Shown piece by piece: positions 8,056 to 17,348 of a DNA stretch of 36,279 nt. The stretch is from the NCBI GenBank assembly GCA_945290265.1, contig CALYQW010000031.1, forward strand, positions 1-36,279, given 5' to 3'. The notes under the pieces were generated by a model. It ran no database searches, was not told where the DNA came from, and was given only the letters and a program-made list of their open reading frames with translations. This DNA is from an uncultured Erwinia sp. GTDB taxonomy: Bacteria > Pseudomonadota > Gammaproteobacteria > Enterobacterales > Enterobacteriaceae. Both the position numbers and the translations under genes were made by a program. Position 1 is the stretch's first letter, and the number at the start of each line of letters is the position of its first letter.

Positions 8056-9702
8056 ATGAAAAGTTATACCGTTGGTGATTATCTGCTTACGCGTTTACAA
8101 CAGATCGGCATTAACCATCTGTTTGGCGTACCGGGCGACTATAACCTGCATTTTCTTGATTCGGTGATTGCCCAACCGGAACTGACCTGGGTGGGATGCG
8201 CAAATGAACTGAATGCGGCTTATGCTGCTGATGGTTATGCGCGTCAGCGCGGTGCAGCGGCATTGCTGACGACCTTTGGCGTGGGGGAACTGAGTGCGGT
8301 TAACGGTATCGCTGGCAGCTATGCCGAATATCTCCCGGTGATTCACATTGTTGGCGCACCAGTGCAGGCGGCGCAGCAGGAAGGGCGTTTACTGCATCAC
8401 ACCCTGGGAGACGGAGATTTTGGTCATTTTCTGCGTATGTATCAGGAAGTGACGGTGGCCAGCAGCGTGCTGACGGCGCAAAACGCGGCAGCAGAAATTG
8501 ATCGCGTATTGTGCTGCGCGCTGCGCGAACGGCGGCCGGGTTATCTGCTGCTGGCTGCCAATGTCGCCGCCAGCCCGCTGGCCGCCCCGCCAACCCAGCT
8601 TAGCTGGCAACCCCTGCCTGATACACAGCAGCTTTCGGCGTTTCGCGACGCCGCTGAGTCTTTGCTGACGGGGGCGCGAACCGTGTCTCTGCTGGCGGAT
8701 TTCCTTGCCGATCGCGCTCAGCAGCAGCCCCGGCTCAGTCAGTGGTTACGCCAGATTCCGATGCCTTTTTCTACGCTGCTGATGGGGAAAAGCCTGCTGC
8801 CGGAGACCTTAGCGGGCTTTGCCGGCACCTATTGTGGTGCCGCCAGTGAAAACCGCACTCGTCAGATGATTGAGCTTAGCGATGTGATTATTACTGCTGG
8901 CGTTAAATATACCGACAGCATCACCGCCGGATTCAGCCAGCAAATCGAGGCGGCGAAAACCATCGATATTGGCCTGCACAGCTGTCGCATTGGCGGACGA
9001 GAGTTCAGCAATATACCCATGGCGGATGCCCTTGAGGCGCTTTATCAGCTGGCGCAGAGCATGGGGCACGATTGGCAACAGGGGATTATTGCGCCGCCTG
9101 AGCCCGATACCCTGCCACAGGAGGAGCTGAACCAGCAGACGCTGTGGCAGGCAATGCAGCACTTTGTGCGCCCGGGCGATACCATTCTGGCAGAACAGGG
9201 CACTGCTGCTTTTGGTATGGCTGCGCTGCGTTTACCTGAGGATACGCGGCTGATAGTGCAACCGCTGTGGGGATCAATTGGCTACACGTTGCCGGCGGCG
9301 TTCGGTGCGCAACTTGCAGCCCGGAAGCGGCGGGTGATCCTGATTATTGGTGATGGCTCGGCGCAACTGACGATTCAGGAATTGGGCAGCATGCTGCGTG
9401 ATGGGCTGAATCCGGTGATTTTTATCCTGAATAATGACGGATATACCGTTGAGCGGGCCATTCACGGCGCGCGGCAGCCTTATAACGATATTGCTGCCTG
9501 GAACTGGACGAAGTTAACCCGGGCATTAAGTCTGGACGAGCGGGCAAAAAACTTTCGCGTTACCCGGCCAGAACAGCTGCAGGCCGCGATGGCAGCGGCG
9601 GCAGACAGCCCGCAACTGACGCTAATTGAAGTGGTGCTGCGCCGTGATGATGTGCCGCCATTGCTGCAAGCCGTGGCTGAGGCGCTGGAATCCGCACAAT
9701 AG
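8056..9702 (+). CDS. ipdC: indole-3-pyruvate decarboxylase IpdC
   Basis: Thiamine-diphosphate enzyme that decarboxylates indolepyruvate to indoleacetaldehyde, the committed step of indole-3-acetate synthesis from tryptophan. The 548 residues match the family (about 550). Visible are the cofactor-activating Glu51 (CANELNAAYAADGYA), the adjacent active-site His114-His115 (RLLHHTLGDG), and the ThDP motif starting GDGSAQLTIQE and ending in ILNNDGY. The order PYR, central and PP domains is complete. Placement directly before glk is typical of Erwinia, Pantoea and Enterobacter. Another 2-keto acid decarboxylase activity is possible, but the neighbourhood favours IpdC. Confidence 0.93.
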   Translation: MKSYTVGDYLLTRLQQIGINHLFGVPGDYNLHFLDSVIAQPELTWVGCANELNAAYAADGYARQRGAAALLTTFGVGELSAVNGIAGSYAEYLPVIHIVGAPVQAAQQEGRLLHHTLGDGDFGHFLRMYQEVTVASSVLTAQNAAAEIDRVLCCALRERRPGYLLLAANVAASPLAAPPTQLSWQPLPDTQQLSAFRDAAESLLTGARTVSLLADFLADRAQQQPRLSQWLRQIPMPFSTLLMGKSLLPETLAGFAGTYCGAASENRTRQMIELSDVIITAGVKYTDSITAGFSQQIEAAKTIDIGLHSCRIGGREFSNIPMADALEALYQLAQSMGHDWQQGIIAPPEPDTLPQEELNQQTLWQAMQHFVRPGDTILAEQGTAAFGMAALRLPEDTRLIVQPLWGSIGYTLPAAFGAQLAARKRRVILIIGDGSAQLTIQELGSMLRDGLNPVIFILNNDGYTVERAIHGARQPYNDIAAWNWTKLTRALSLDERAKNFRVTRPEQLQAAMAAAADSPQLTLIEVVLRRDDVPPLLQAVAEALESAQ

Positions 9703-9817
9703 CCCCTGTATTTCGGGTTTGTTTCTGACACAATTCGGACTGTTGCCATTGGGATTACCACCGTTTGCCGCTATTTTACTGCACATAACGTAAAGTCTGG
9801 TTCTGTGGCTGTCGCTA

Positions 9818-9852
9818 AACGCTCATCGCATAACCGGTGAGCGTTGTTGTTT
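9818..9852 (+). terminator. terminator after ipdC
   Basis: AACGCTCA (9818-9825) pairs with TGAGCGTT (9838-9845), extended inwards by a wobble and a C-G pair, and followed by a T-rich run (GTTGTTT). It separates ipdC from glk. Confidence 0.6.
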
Positions 9853-9907
9853 CGGGTCAGGAATCTTATATAGTGTGTCTAAATGTTGTAAGCGGAGCAG
9901 TACAAAA

Positions 9908-10873
9908 ATGACTAAGTATGCTTTGGTAGGTGACGTGGGTGGTACCAATGCTCGCCTGGCGCTGTGTGAAATTGATAACGGCGCACTGTCGCAGACCAGA
10001 ACGTTTTCCACCGAAGATTATGACAGCCTGGAAGCGGTGATCCGCACTTTCCTGAATGAGCAAAGTGAGCAGATTAAGCACGCCTGTATTGCTATTGCCT
10101 GCCCGATTACTGATGACTGGGTGGAAATGACTAACCATGACTGGGCGTTTTCCACCAGCCAGATGAAAGCCAGCCTCGGGCTGGAAGCGTTGGAAATTAT
10201 CAATGATTTCACCGCGGTGGCGATGGCTATTCCAGCGCTTTCCGCCCAGGACGTGATGCAGTTTGGTGGCAAAGCGGTGATTAAAGATAAACCCATCGCG
10301 GTCTACGGGGCCGGAACCGGGCTGGGGGTTTCTCACCTGGTACATGTTGACCAGCGCTGGGTCAGTCTGCCGGGTGAAGGCGGTCACGTCGATTTTGCTG
10401 CCAACAGTGAAGAAGAAGATATGATTATGGACGTGCTGCGCGCTGAGCTGGGGCACGTTTCTGCAGAGCGTATTCTCTCCGGCAGCGGACTGGTTAACCT
10501 GTATCGGGCGATTGTTAAATCAGATGACCGGGTACCGGAAAGTCTGAAACCACGCGATGTCAGCCAGCGCGCGCTGGATGACAGTTGCACCGACTGTAAG
10601 CGCGCGCTGGCGCTGTTCTGTGTCATTCTGGGCCGTTTCGGCGGCAATCTGGCGCTTAATCTTGGTACCTTTGGCGGGGTTTATATTGCCGGTGGCATCG
10701 TGCCGCGTTTCCTGGAGTTCTTTAAAGCCTCCGGTTTCCGCGCGGCGTTCGAAGACAAAGGGCGCTTTAAAAGCTACGTGGCAGATATTCCGGTTTACCT
10801 GATCACCCATGATAATCCTGGCCTGCTGGGTGCTGGCGGGCATCTGCGTCAGGTGCTGGGACGCATACTGTAA
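9908..10873 (+). CDS. glk: glucokinase Glk
   Basis: Cytoplasmic ATP-dependent glucokinase that makes glucose 6-phosphate from unphosphorylated glucose. The 321 residues equal E. coli Glk. The phosphate-1 loop [12 protein letters not shown] is at residues 8-19, the catalytic Asp in [23 protein letters not shown] follows, and the sugar-site PGEGGHVDF is present. The C-terminus is [20 protein letters not shown] use ATG 9908 (AGCGGAGCAG upstream) rather than the in-frame GTG at 9875, because it matches the family N-terminus MTKYALVGD. It is transcribed alone between two terminators. Confidence 0.98.
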   Translation: MTKYALVGDVGGTNARLALCEIDNGALSQTRTFSTEDYDSLEAVIRTFLNEQSEQIKHACIAIACPITDDWVEMTNHDWAFSTSQMKASLGLEALEIINDFTAVAMAIPALSAQDVMQFGGKAVIKDKPIAVYGAGTGLGVSHLVHVDQRWVSLPGEGGHVDFAANSEEEDMIMDVLRAELGHVSAERILSGSGLVNLYRAIVKSDDRVPESLKPRDVSQRALDDSCTDCKRALALFCVILGRFGGNLALNLGTFGGVYIAGGIVPRFLEFFKASGFRAAFEDKGRFKSYVADIPVYLITHDNPGLLGAGGHLRQVLGRIL

Positions 10874-10884
10874 CCGTACAGCAT

Positions 10885-10922
10885 TGCCTGGCCCCTGCGG
10901 GTCAGGCAGGAAAATATTTTTT
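10885..10922 (+). terminator. terminator after glk
   Basis: A 10-bp stem TGCCTGGCCC (10885-10894) with GGGTCAGGCA (10899-10908), one G-T pair, loop CTGC, then AAAATATTTTTT. Confidence 0.85.
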
Positions 10923-11032
10923 CCCGCCTCTCGACTTAAGGCAATTTTTCAGGTTATGTTGATTTCTCGGTCGCCCAAAGCGATCAGCGTCGCTCGGACG
11001 GTCCGGGCGCTCACGTTACAGAGAGATTAACT

Positions 11033-12256
11033 ATGGCTGATATCCATTCTGCTCGTCGCTTTTCGCGTATTGAACGTCTTCCCCCCTATGTTTTTAATAT
11101 TACCGCGGAACTGAAAATGGCGGCCCGCCGCCGCGGTGAAGATATTATTGACTTCAGCATGGGGAATCCTGATGGCGCTACGCCGCCGCATATTGTTGAA
11201 AAGCTCTGTGCAGTGGCTCAGCGTGAAGATACGCACGGCTATTCCACTTCGCGCGGTATTCCCCGCCTGCGCCGTGCCATTTCGCGCTGGTACGCTGAGC
11301 GCTATCAGGTGGATATCGACCCGGAATCCGAGGCGATCGTCACCATTGGCTCGAAAGAGGGGCTGGCGCATCTGATGCTGGCCACGCTCGATCATGGCGA
11401 CACGGTACTGGTGCCCAATCCCAGTTATCCTATCCATATTTATGGTGCGGTTATCGCCGGGGCTCAGGTGCGTTCGGTGCCGCTGGTGGAAGGCGTGGAC
11501 TTTTTTAACGAACTGGAGCGGGCGATCCGTGAAAGTTACCCCAGGCCAAAAATGATGATCCTCGGCTTTCCTTCCAACCCGACGGCGCAGTGTGTTGAAC
11601 TGGACTTTTTCGAGCGAGTGGTTGCGCTGGCAAAACAGTACAACGTGCTGGTGATCCACGACCTGGCGTATGCCGATATCGTTTATGACGGCTGGAAAGC
11701 CCCGTCAATTATGCAGGTGGAAGGGGCGCGTGATGTGGCCGTCGAGTTCTTCACCCTGTCGAAAAGCTACAATATGGCCGGCTGGCGTATTGGCTTTATG
11801 GTGGGTAATAAAGAGCTGGTGGCTGCTCTGGCGCGGATTAAAAGCTACCACGATTACGGCACTTTCACCCCTTTGCAGGTAGCGGCGATTGCCGCTCTGG
11901 AAGGGGAGCAGCAGTGTGTAAAAGATATCGCTGCGCAATATAAACGTCGTCGTGATGTGCTGGTAAAAGGGTTGCACGAAGCCGGCTGGATGGTAGAAAT
12001 GCCGAAAGCCTCGATGTATGTTTGGGCGAAAATTCCTGAAATTTATGCACATATGGGGTCACTGGAATTTGCCAAACTTTTGTTAGAAAAGGCAAAAGTC
12101 TGCGTTTCGCCGGGTATTGGTTTCGGTGACTATGGCGATACGCACGTCCGATTTGCGCTGATTGAGAACAGCGACCGTATTCGTCAGGCGATACGAGGGA
12201 TCAAAGCGATGTTTAAAGCGGATGGCATCAGCGCGCCTAAGCCGGAAATAAAATAG
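11033..12256 (+). CDS. alaC: glutamate-pyruvate (alanine) aminotransferase AlaC
   Basis: PLP-dependent class I aminotransferase that makes alanine from pyruvate and glutamate. The 407 residues (412 in E. coli) match AlaC almost throughout, from [20 protein letters not shown] onwards. The cofactor Asp210 is in VIHDLAYAD and the Schiff-base Lys244 in [12 protein letters not shown]; the substrate-carboxylate Arg is in the C-terminal [12 protein letters not shown] 11033 follows AGAGAGA. The C-terminal tail is shorter and different from E. coli. It is followed by the convergent small gene ypdK, as in E. coli. Confidence 0.97.
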   Translation: MADIHSARRFSRIERLPPYVFNITAELKMAARRRGEDIIDFSMGNPDGATPPHIVEKLCAVAQREDTHGYSTSRGIPRLRRAISRWYAERYQVDIDPESEAIVTIGSKEGLAHLMLATLDHGDTVLVPNPSYPIHIYGAVIAGAQVRSVPLVEGVDFFNELERAIRESYPRPKMMILGFPSNPTAQCVELDFFERVVALAKQYNVLVIHDLAYADIVYDGWKAPSIMQVEGARDVAVEFFTLSKSYNMAGWRIGFMVGNKELVAALARIKSYHDYGTFTPLQVAAIAALEGEQQCVKDIAAQYKRRRDVLVKGLHEAGWMVEMPKASMYVWAKIPEIYAHMGSLEFAKLLLEKAKVCVSPGIGFGDYGDTHVRFALIENSDRIRQAIRGIKAMFKADGISAPKPEIK

Positions 12257-12277
12257 CCGGTATCGCGTAAATAAGAA

Positions 12278-12301
12278 CAGGGTCAGATTGGCCTGACCCT
12301 G
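12278..12301. terminator. hairpin between alaC and ypdK
   Basis: CAGGGTCAG (12278-12286) pairs perfectly with CTGACCCTG (12293-12301). On the minus strand it is followed by TTCTTATTT, so it best fits ypdK termination; on the plus strand it may also end alaC. Confidence 0.7.
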
Positions 12302-12314
12302 GCGGGATCTCCGG

Positions 12315-12386
12315 CTACAGCATCAGATAAAATGTGCCGAGCCAAATCAAAGCCATAAAAGAAATCCCCATCAATGCGTATTTCAC
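12315..12386 (-). CDS. ypdK: YpdK small membrane protein (23 residues)
   Basis: A short gene read on the minus strand from GTG at 12386 to TAG at 12315. The product, 23 residues, starts MKYALMGISFMALIW and is one hydrophobic helix; it aligns along its whole length with E. coli YpdK (MKYFFMGISFMVIVW start, also 23 residues). An AGGAG ribosome site (12398-12394) lies 7 bp before the GTG; a second GTG one codon upstream is possible. Placement immediately downstream of, and convergent with, alaC is the same as in E. coli. Its function is unknown; it is expected in the inner membrane. Confidence 0.85.
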   Translation of the reverse strand: MKYALMGISFMALIWLGTFYLML

Positions 12387-12401
12387 CACACTACTCCTCT
12401 G

Positions 12402-13060
12402 CACGTTAATCGCTCTGAAGATCCCTGTATCAGCGTAACGTGACAGCACTGGTTATCTGTAGTCTGTTATCCAGACCGGTTAACACGGCAGGGCCGTGAC
12501 GGGATCGTTGGCGTAATTTACGCGTATCGGCCCGCAAAATAAAGACAGTTTTCTTTACTATTATCTTCATAAGAGGGGCGGCTCAGAGGCATACGCGGTT
12601 AAATATGTGATCTGAATCGCCATTAGAATTGCAGCACCAACAAAATTATTTGCCTGTTAATTTTACGGCAGGCCGCTCAGGTAAACCAAAGGGCAAAAAA
12701 AAAACCGCTGGTTGCGGGTATAAGGGCAGTCAGGTTTGATTATAGTTAGAGCCCCTGGTGTGGAGCAGACTTATTCATGTCTGCGGTTATCTTTGCATCA
12801 TGGGAAGATAAAACGCCAAACGTCTTTATAAATCGGTTTAATCGGCAAAACTTTGCATAATCCGTACCTGTCAGGAACGCCACTGATAAGTAAAGGAAAT
12901 GCAAATACGCCATTGTCCTATAGCATTCGCACACCAGTTTGTCAGAATCCACCCCGCCAGTTGCCTGCGAATCATGCCGAAAATCCTGATATCCCCTGCA
13001 TTTGCCGTGGTTTCCTGGCGGAACGGGCTTTTCATTATGCCGCACCGGAGGAGATAAACG
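12402..13060. other. intergenic gap, no gene seen
   Basis: About 660 bp with no supportable gene. The only structure is near 12697-12720, where the minus strand reads a short CCGC-loop-GCGG hairpin followed by ten T, which looks like an intrinsic terminator but has no gene upstream on that strand. A small RNA cannot be excluded; I could not find a convincing promoter for one. Confidence 0.35.
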
Positions 13061-13345
13061 ATGCTAAAAATGATTATGATTATTGCGTTACCCCTGATAC
13101 TGCTGGCGGGTTGTACCTCATCCAAACCTGGCGCATTTGAGAGAGTTGACGAAGATCCGGCAGTTAATACCGTCCAGTACCGCTTTAATCCGCACAAAGT
13201 GAACCAGGCGGCGCTGCTGCAGAATGTTGAATCTTATTGTACTGAGCGCGGGTTTGATAAGGTCGAACCGCTGCCGCCACAGCCCAGCCGCGTACCTGGC
13301 TTGATGAAAACCTGGTATCAGTGTAATTACAGTATCAAAAGCTGA
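13061..13345 (+). CDS. small lipoprotein of unknown function
   Basis: A 94-residue protein with a classic lipoprotein signal: a hydrophobic stretch at residues 2-16 and lipobox LLAGC with the lipidated Cys at 18. The residue after it is Thr, which predicts sorting to the outer membrane. The mature part (about 76 residues) has two Cys, ESYCTERGF and WYQCNYS, which may form a disulphide. This pattern vaguely resembles YecR-like lipoproteins, but I cannot assign it. GGAGGAG precedes ATG 13061. It is a single gene. Confidence 0.8.
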   Translation: MLKMIMIIALPLILLAGCTSSKPGAFERVDEDPAVNTVQYRFNPHKVNQAALLQNVESYCTERGFDKVEPLPPQPSRVPGLMKTWYQCNYSIKS

Positions 13346-13514
13346 TTCAGCACAAAGCCTGATGGACCAGGCTTCCCCCGCGTTACCCTCTATGGACTTT
13401 TTTCACTTTGCCATCGCTAAAGGTATTGAACCGTCCACGATAAGCTATATTTAACCTAACTGTCTGTTACGTCAGGGCATTGACATCCTGAAACCCGGCT
13501 TTAAGGAGCAGTGA

Positions 13515-14399
13515 ATGAGCTATGAGATCCAAAATGTACTGCAGGTGCAGGCTGAACTGGGGGAGTGTCCGCTCTGGTCAGTGGAGCAACAGGTGCTGTG
13601 GTTTGTCGATATTCTGGCACCGGCGCTGCATCGCTTTAACCCGAACACGGGCGAGCATCAGCGCTGGCCGGTAGATGAAGAGATTGGTTGCATTGGCCTG
13701 CGTAGTGAGGGGGGATTAATTGCAGCGTTACGCAGCGGCGTCTGTTTTCTGGATGAACAAGGGCGCATTACCCGACGCATTGCGGATAATCCGGGCAACG
13801 CGCCACTGAGCCGCTTTAACGATGGTCGGGTTGATTATTTCGGACGCTTCTGGTGTGGCTCGCTATGGGAGCCGCAGGATCGTAACGGTGGTCTGCTGTG
13901 TCGGGTTGATAACCGGCTGGCACTGACGGTGCAGGATGACGATATTAAGACTGCTAACGGGCTGGCTTTTTCAGCGGATAAACGCTGGATGTATCTCACG
14001 GATACGCCCAATGCGGTGATGTATTGTTATCCGCTGGACGAAAACAGCGGCGATCCGGGCGCGCGCCAGGTGATACGTCATTTTGATACCAGGCAGGGGG
14101 GTTTACCTGATGGTGCAGCTATCGACAGCGAAGGGTACTACTGGTCGGCGATGTTTGACGGTGGTCGGGTGGTGCGCATTGCGCCTGACAGCGGTGACAT
14201 TGTTGATGAAATTGCGCTGCCGGTACGCTGGCCGACCATGGTGGCGTTTGGCGGAGCAGATCTGAAAACCCTGTATATCACCTCTTCGCGGGAAAATCGC
14301 ACCGAGGAAGAGCTGGCGCAGTATCCCCAGTCCGGCGATCTGTTTGCCGTGCGCGTGTCGGTGGCCGGCCTGCCGGAGCCTTTATTTTCCCATCAGTGA
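13515..14399 (+). CDS. SMP-30/gluconolactonase-family protein
   Basis: A six-bladed propeller hydrolase of the SMP-30/LRE family, whose members open sugar lactones such as gluconolactone or arabinolactone. It has 294 residues, the usual family length. Metal and active-site landmarks are seen: Glu17 in LGECPLW, Asn in RFNDGRVD, Asn in TANGLAFSAD, and Asp in GLPDGAAIDSEG. There is no signal peptide, so it is cytoplasmic. AAGGAG lies before ATG 13515. Substrate is unknown; no sugar operon accompanies it. Confidence 0.88.
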   Translation: MSYEIQNVLQVQAELGECPLWSVEQQVLWFVDILAPALHRFNPNTGEHQRWPVDEEIGCIGLRSEGGLIAALRSGVCFLDEQGRITRRIADNPGNAPLSRFNDGRVDYFGRFWCGSLWEPQDRNGGLLCRVDNRLALTVQDDDIKTANGLAFSADKRWMYLTDTPNAVMYCYPLDENSGDPGARQVIRHFDTRQGGLPDGAAIDSEGYYWSAMFDGGRVVRIAPDSGDIVDEIALPVRWPTMVAFGGADLKTLYITSSRENRTEEELAQYPQSGDLFAVRVSVAGLPEPLFSHQ

Positions 14400-14406
14400 C
14401 CGTTTC

Positions 14407-14432
14407 AGCCGCTGTCGCCAGAGGCAGCGGCT
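14407..14432 (+). terminator. hairpin after the SMP-30 gene
   Basis: AGCCGCTG (14407-14414) pairs with CAGCGGCT (14425-14432) 8 bp after the stop codon. The following run is AT-rich rather than pure T. Confidence 0.55.
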
Positions 14433-14519
14433 ATACTATGATATACGCGACTAACTAATCCCCTGTTGAATCACCCGCCTGTTCCGGGCATGATCTCTTT
14501 GATTTATCAAGGAGATGTT

Positions 14520-15773
14520 ATGCAACAATTAATGAGTTTTCTCAAACAATATGGAATTGATTTCGGCCATGGCACCCCCACCCTGGTGGCATTTGGCATT
14601 GTTTTTCTCACCGCGATCCTGCTACATCTGATCCTGCATCGTCTGGTATTACCGGCATTCGCCCGCCGTGCCCGTGACCGCAGTATCCTATGGTTACAGG
14701 TGATCAGCGAAAATAAACTATTCCAGCGTCTGGCATTTACCCTGCAGGGGATTGTGATCAATGTTCAGGCGGTGCTGTGGCTTCAGAAAGGAGGAGACAT
14801 TGCGGCGATTGTCACCACCTGTGCCCAGCTGTGGATAATGCTCTACGGACTGTTATCCTTTTTCTCGCTGCTTGACGTTATTCTCAGGCTCTCCAGTCGC
14901 TTCGATTTTGCCAGTCAGTTTCCGCTAAAAGGCGTGGTGCAGGGGATCAAACTGATTAGCGCCATTATCGTGGCGATAATGATGATCTCACTGTTAATCG
15001 GTAAGTCACCGGCCATCCTGATCAGCGGGCTGGGGGCAATGGCTGCGGTTCTGATGCTGGTGTTTAAAGATCCGATTCTCGGGCTGGTGGCCGGGATCCA
15101 ACTTTCCGCCAACAATATGCTGAAACTGGGTGACTGGTTGGAGATGACCAAATACGGCGCAGATGGCTCGGTAACGGATATTGGCTTAACTACCGTAAAA
15201 GTGCGTAACTGGGACAATACTATTACTACCATTCCTACCTACGCCCTGGTGTCTGACGCCTTTAAAAACTGGAGTGGAATGTCGGCCTCCGGCGGACGCC
15301 GTATTAAGCGCTGTATCCAGATTGATACCACCAGTATTCGTTTTCTGACTGAGGAAGACCAGCAGAAGCTGGCCGGGGTACGCTTGCTGAAATCTTATAT
15401 CAGCGATCGCCAGCAGGAGATTGTCAGCTGGAATACACAGCATAAGGCAGCGGAGTCGGCGCTGGATCAGCGCAGAATGACCAATGTGGGGACGTTTCGC
15501 GCCTATCTGAACGAGTATCTGCAACAGCATCCGCGTATCCGTAAAGATATGACGCTGATGGTGCGTCAGATGGAGCCTGGAGCGCAGGGGCTGCCGCTGG
15601 AAATTTATGCCTTTACCAGTACGGTGGTCTGGCTGGAGTATGAAAGCATTCAGGCGGATATTTTCGATCATATTTATGCGGTGATCGGTGAGTTTGGTTT
15701 ACGTGTTCATCAGGCACCAACGGGGAATGATGTGCGTTCACTGGGGGGGCGTGAGGTCGAGACCAGGATCTGA
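14520..15773 (+). CDS. ybdG: YbdG-type mechanosensitive channel (MscS superfamily)
   Basis: Inner-membrane miniconductance channel that opens under osmotic down-shock. The 417 residues are close to E. coli YbdG (415). About five transmembrane segments precede the pore helix ([19 protein letters not shown], about residues 168-186), then the MscS beta domain ([40 protein letters not shown]) and a long cytoplasmic C-terminal domain. I chose ATG 14520 because AAGGAG lies 7 bp upstream; the frame is open to 14466 without a ribosome site. It stands alone. Confidence 0.92.
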   Translation: MQQLMSFLKQYGIDFGHGTPTLVAFGIVFLTAILLHLILHRLVLPAFARRARDRSILWLQVISENKLFQRLAFTLQGIVINVQAVLWLQKGGDIAAIVTTCAQLWIMLYGLLSFFSLLDVILRLSSRFDFASQFPLKGVVQGIKLISAIIVAIMMISLLIGKSPAILISGLGAMAAVLMLVFKDPILGLVAGIQLSANNMLKLGDWLEMTKYGADGSVTDIGLTTVKVRNWDNTITTIPTYALVSDAFKNWSGMSASGGRRIKRCIQIDTTSIRFLTEEDQQKLAGVRLLKSYISDRQQEIVSWNTQHKAAESALDQRRMTNVGTFRAYLNEYLQQHPRIRKDMTLMVRQMEPGAQGLPLEIYAFTSTVVWLEYESIQADIFDHIYAVIGEFGLRVHQAPTGNDVRSLGGREVETRI

Positions 15774-16118
15774 GGCTGGTCCACTGCGTGGGGCAGGGGG
15801 GCGATGGGCTGCGCTGGTTGTGTTTTTAAGAGCCAGGGCAAGGTCAAATACGTTTCACCATCCCGTTTCACGGGCTGGCGACAAGGGGAGAACATCGCCT
15901 TCTCCCCTTGACCCCGCGCCAGCGGCGTCACATCGCCTGCTGCGCAGGTTCCCTCGGGCACGCCGTTTTCTGGCAGACCGGCGTGATTCGACATCCTGTC
16001 TCAACACGCCTTTCGCCGCCGTCCTTGCGGCTCATCCTGGAAAACAGCATCGCCTCGGCTCGTTCCTGATGCCGCCCAAAGGTCAACTGCCAGGTCAAAG
16101 TCAATGGCCTGAGTTGGT
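15774..16118. repeat. structured intergenic sequence, probable dispersed repeat
   Basis: About 345 bp without a credible gene. It contains an 11-bp perfect inverted repeat CAAGGGGAGAA / TTCTCCCCTTG (15882-15892 and 15900-15910) and further GC-rich palindromic stretches (GCCAGCGGC, GCCTGCTGCGCAGG, GCCGTCCTTGCGGC). Sequence of this style, often carrying spurious small reading frames, is familiar from many intergenic sites in enterobacterial genomes, so I suspect a multicopy element. Only one copy is in this window, so this is inference. Confidence 0.45.
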
Positions 16119-16892
16119 TCAATTGCGTTGCGGGAAGTATTTATCGATCAGGGCATATAAAATCGCCGCAGTTTCCGCATCAATTACGCCATCATATTTT
16201 TCCGGCCGGAAATGGAGCTGGAAGGCGCGTACCAGGTTTTTTAAACCTTCCTGGTTGATGGTTGCTGAGGTGTCATAGCCATAACGCTTGAAACGATTAA
16301 TCAGTTCACTGATAACCGGTAACTGCTGACAAAACTGCAACTGATATTGCTGTTTTAAAGGCTCATCATACCAGGCCGCCAGGTCAGCAGCATACAGCTC
16401 GCGCCACGGGAAGGCGGCCCCCGGGTCGCTTTTTCTGCCCGGAGCAATATCACTGTGCTCGACCAGATTCACCGGCGTGATATCCGGGTAACGCTGCACG
16501 ATACTGGTTGTCAGCTGGACAACTGCCTCAACCTGCATCGGATGGAACGGAGGGAAAGTGAAGATGCCGTTGTTCTCGCTGGCCTGATTCACAATTTCAA
16601 TTCCAATCGACGTATCATTCAAATTATTGCGCCCGCTCCACGTGCTTACTCCGGCATGCCAGGCACGCTCATTCTCATCCACCAGATTAAAGATGCGCAT
16701 ATCTCTGTATCCGGCAGCAATATAGCTGCTGTCACTGGGATCGGGGATCAGATAGTGAGCGCTGACCAAAGGCCCGGTAAGCGATTTCACCGAACCCGCG
16801 AAGTTTTGCGCCGTATAGTGAAAGACCAGAAACCGAACCCGACGATTAAAACTTTGCACTGAACGAACGCTGTTGTAATCAATCCTGTACAT
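16119..16892 (-). CDS. AmiD-like N-acetylmuramoyl-L-alanine amidase without signal peptide
   Basis: Zinc amidase (Amidase_2 fold) that splits the MurNAc-L-Ala bond of peptidoglycan or anhydro-muropeptides. It has 257 residues (AmiD has 276). Zinc ligands are recognisable: His25 (FLVFHYTA), His146 (LVEHSDIAPG) and Asp156 (SDPGAAFPW), with catalytic-site Glu99 in SIGIEIVN. Residues about 190-255 form a peptidoglycan-binding-like helical domain ending in AFQLHFRPEKYDG...AETAAI. E. coli AmiD is an outer-membrane lipoprotein; this protein begins MYRIDYNSVRS with no signal or lipobox, so it is probably cytoplasmic or exported by another route. There is no obvious partner gene. Confidence 0.88.
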   Translation of the reverse strand: MYRIDYNSVRSVQSFNRRVRFLVFHYTAQNFAGSVKSLTGPLVSAHYLIPDPSDSSYIAAGYRDMRIFNLVDENERAWHAGVSTWSGRNNLNDTSIGIEIVNQASENNGIFTFPPFHPMQVEAVVQLTTSIVQRYPDITPVNLVEHSDIAPGRKSDPGAAFPWRELYAADLAAWYDEPLKQQYQLQFCQQLPVISELINRFKRYGYDTSATINQEGLKNLVRAFQLHFRPEKYDGVIDAETAAILYALIDKYFPQRN

Positions 16893-17348
16893 ATATCATT
16901 TCCTTATTAGGTAACGTTGAGTGAAGGCTATCTTTACCACAAATTGGTGGCTCAAAACGCATTAACTCTCAATCTAACGAAAATATCAATTGATGATGTT
17001 GTGTCAGTTCCCGCAGCAGAATAAAGGGTTATCTGGCATTGAACGTTCTCGCTATGCGGTAATGACCGCGGCCTGTATTTATTGGTTTGTGCGCAGGTTT
17101 ACATAACAGTAATATACCTGTATGATTTATAATTTTATTTTCTCAGCAAAAGATTATTTTTCTGGATATAATATTTATCTGAAAATGAAGGTGTCATTTA
17201 TTTTAAATACATTTCTGTTAAATCAATTTCTCATGATGACCGCTGACGCTATCATTAAATTTAATATACTGTTTAACATTGACCTTTTTTTTAACCAGTC
17301 ATCTGGCCGTAGCACTGCGGCTTTATAATTAATCAAAAGGACAGGTTA
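16893..17348. other. AT-rich intergenic gap, no gene seen
   Basis: About 455 bp, strongly AT-rich from 17100 on. I see no supportable gene. It probably holds the amidase promoter and the remains of the promoter of the broken chitobiase gene (AGGACAGG ribosome site just before 17349). Confidence 0.4.

Noticed and set aside
9875-9907. In-frame GTG extension of glk adding 11 residues
   Set aside because: The family N-terminus begins exactly at the ATG at 9908, which has its own ribosome site.
12697-12720. Minus-strand hairpin with T10 as the terminator of a small RNA
   Set aside because: The stem is only 4 bp and the only -10-like element nearby (12744-12739) would give a transcript of about 45 nt with no good -35.
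15710-15994. Minus-strand frame of 94 codons across the end of ybdG
   Set aside because: It overlaps a well-supported gene and the palindromic intergenic element, and its composition is typical of spurious repeat-derived frames.
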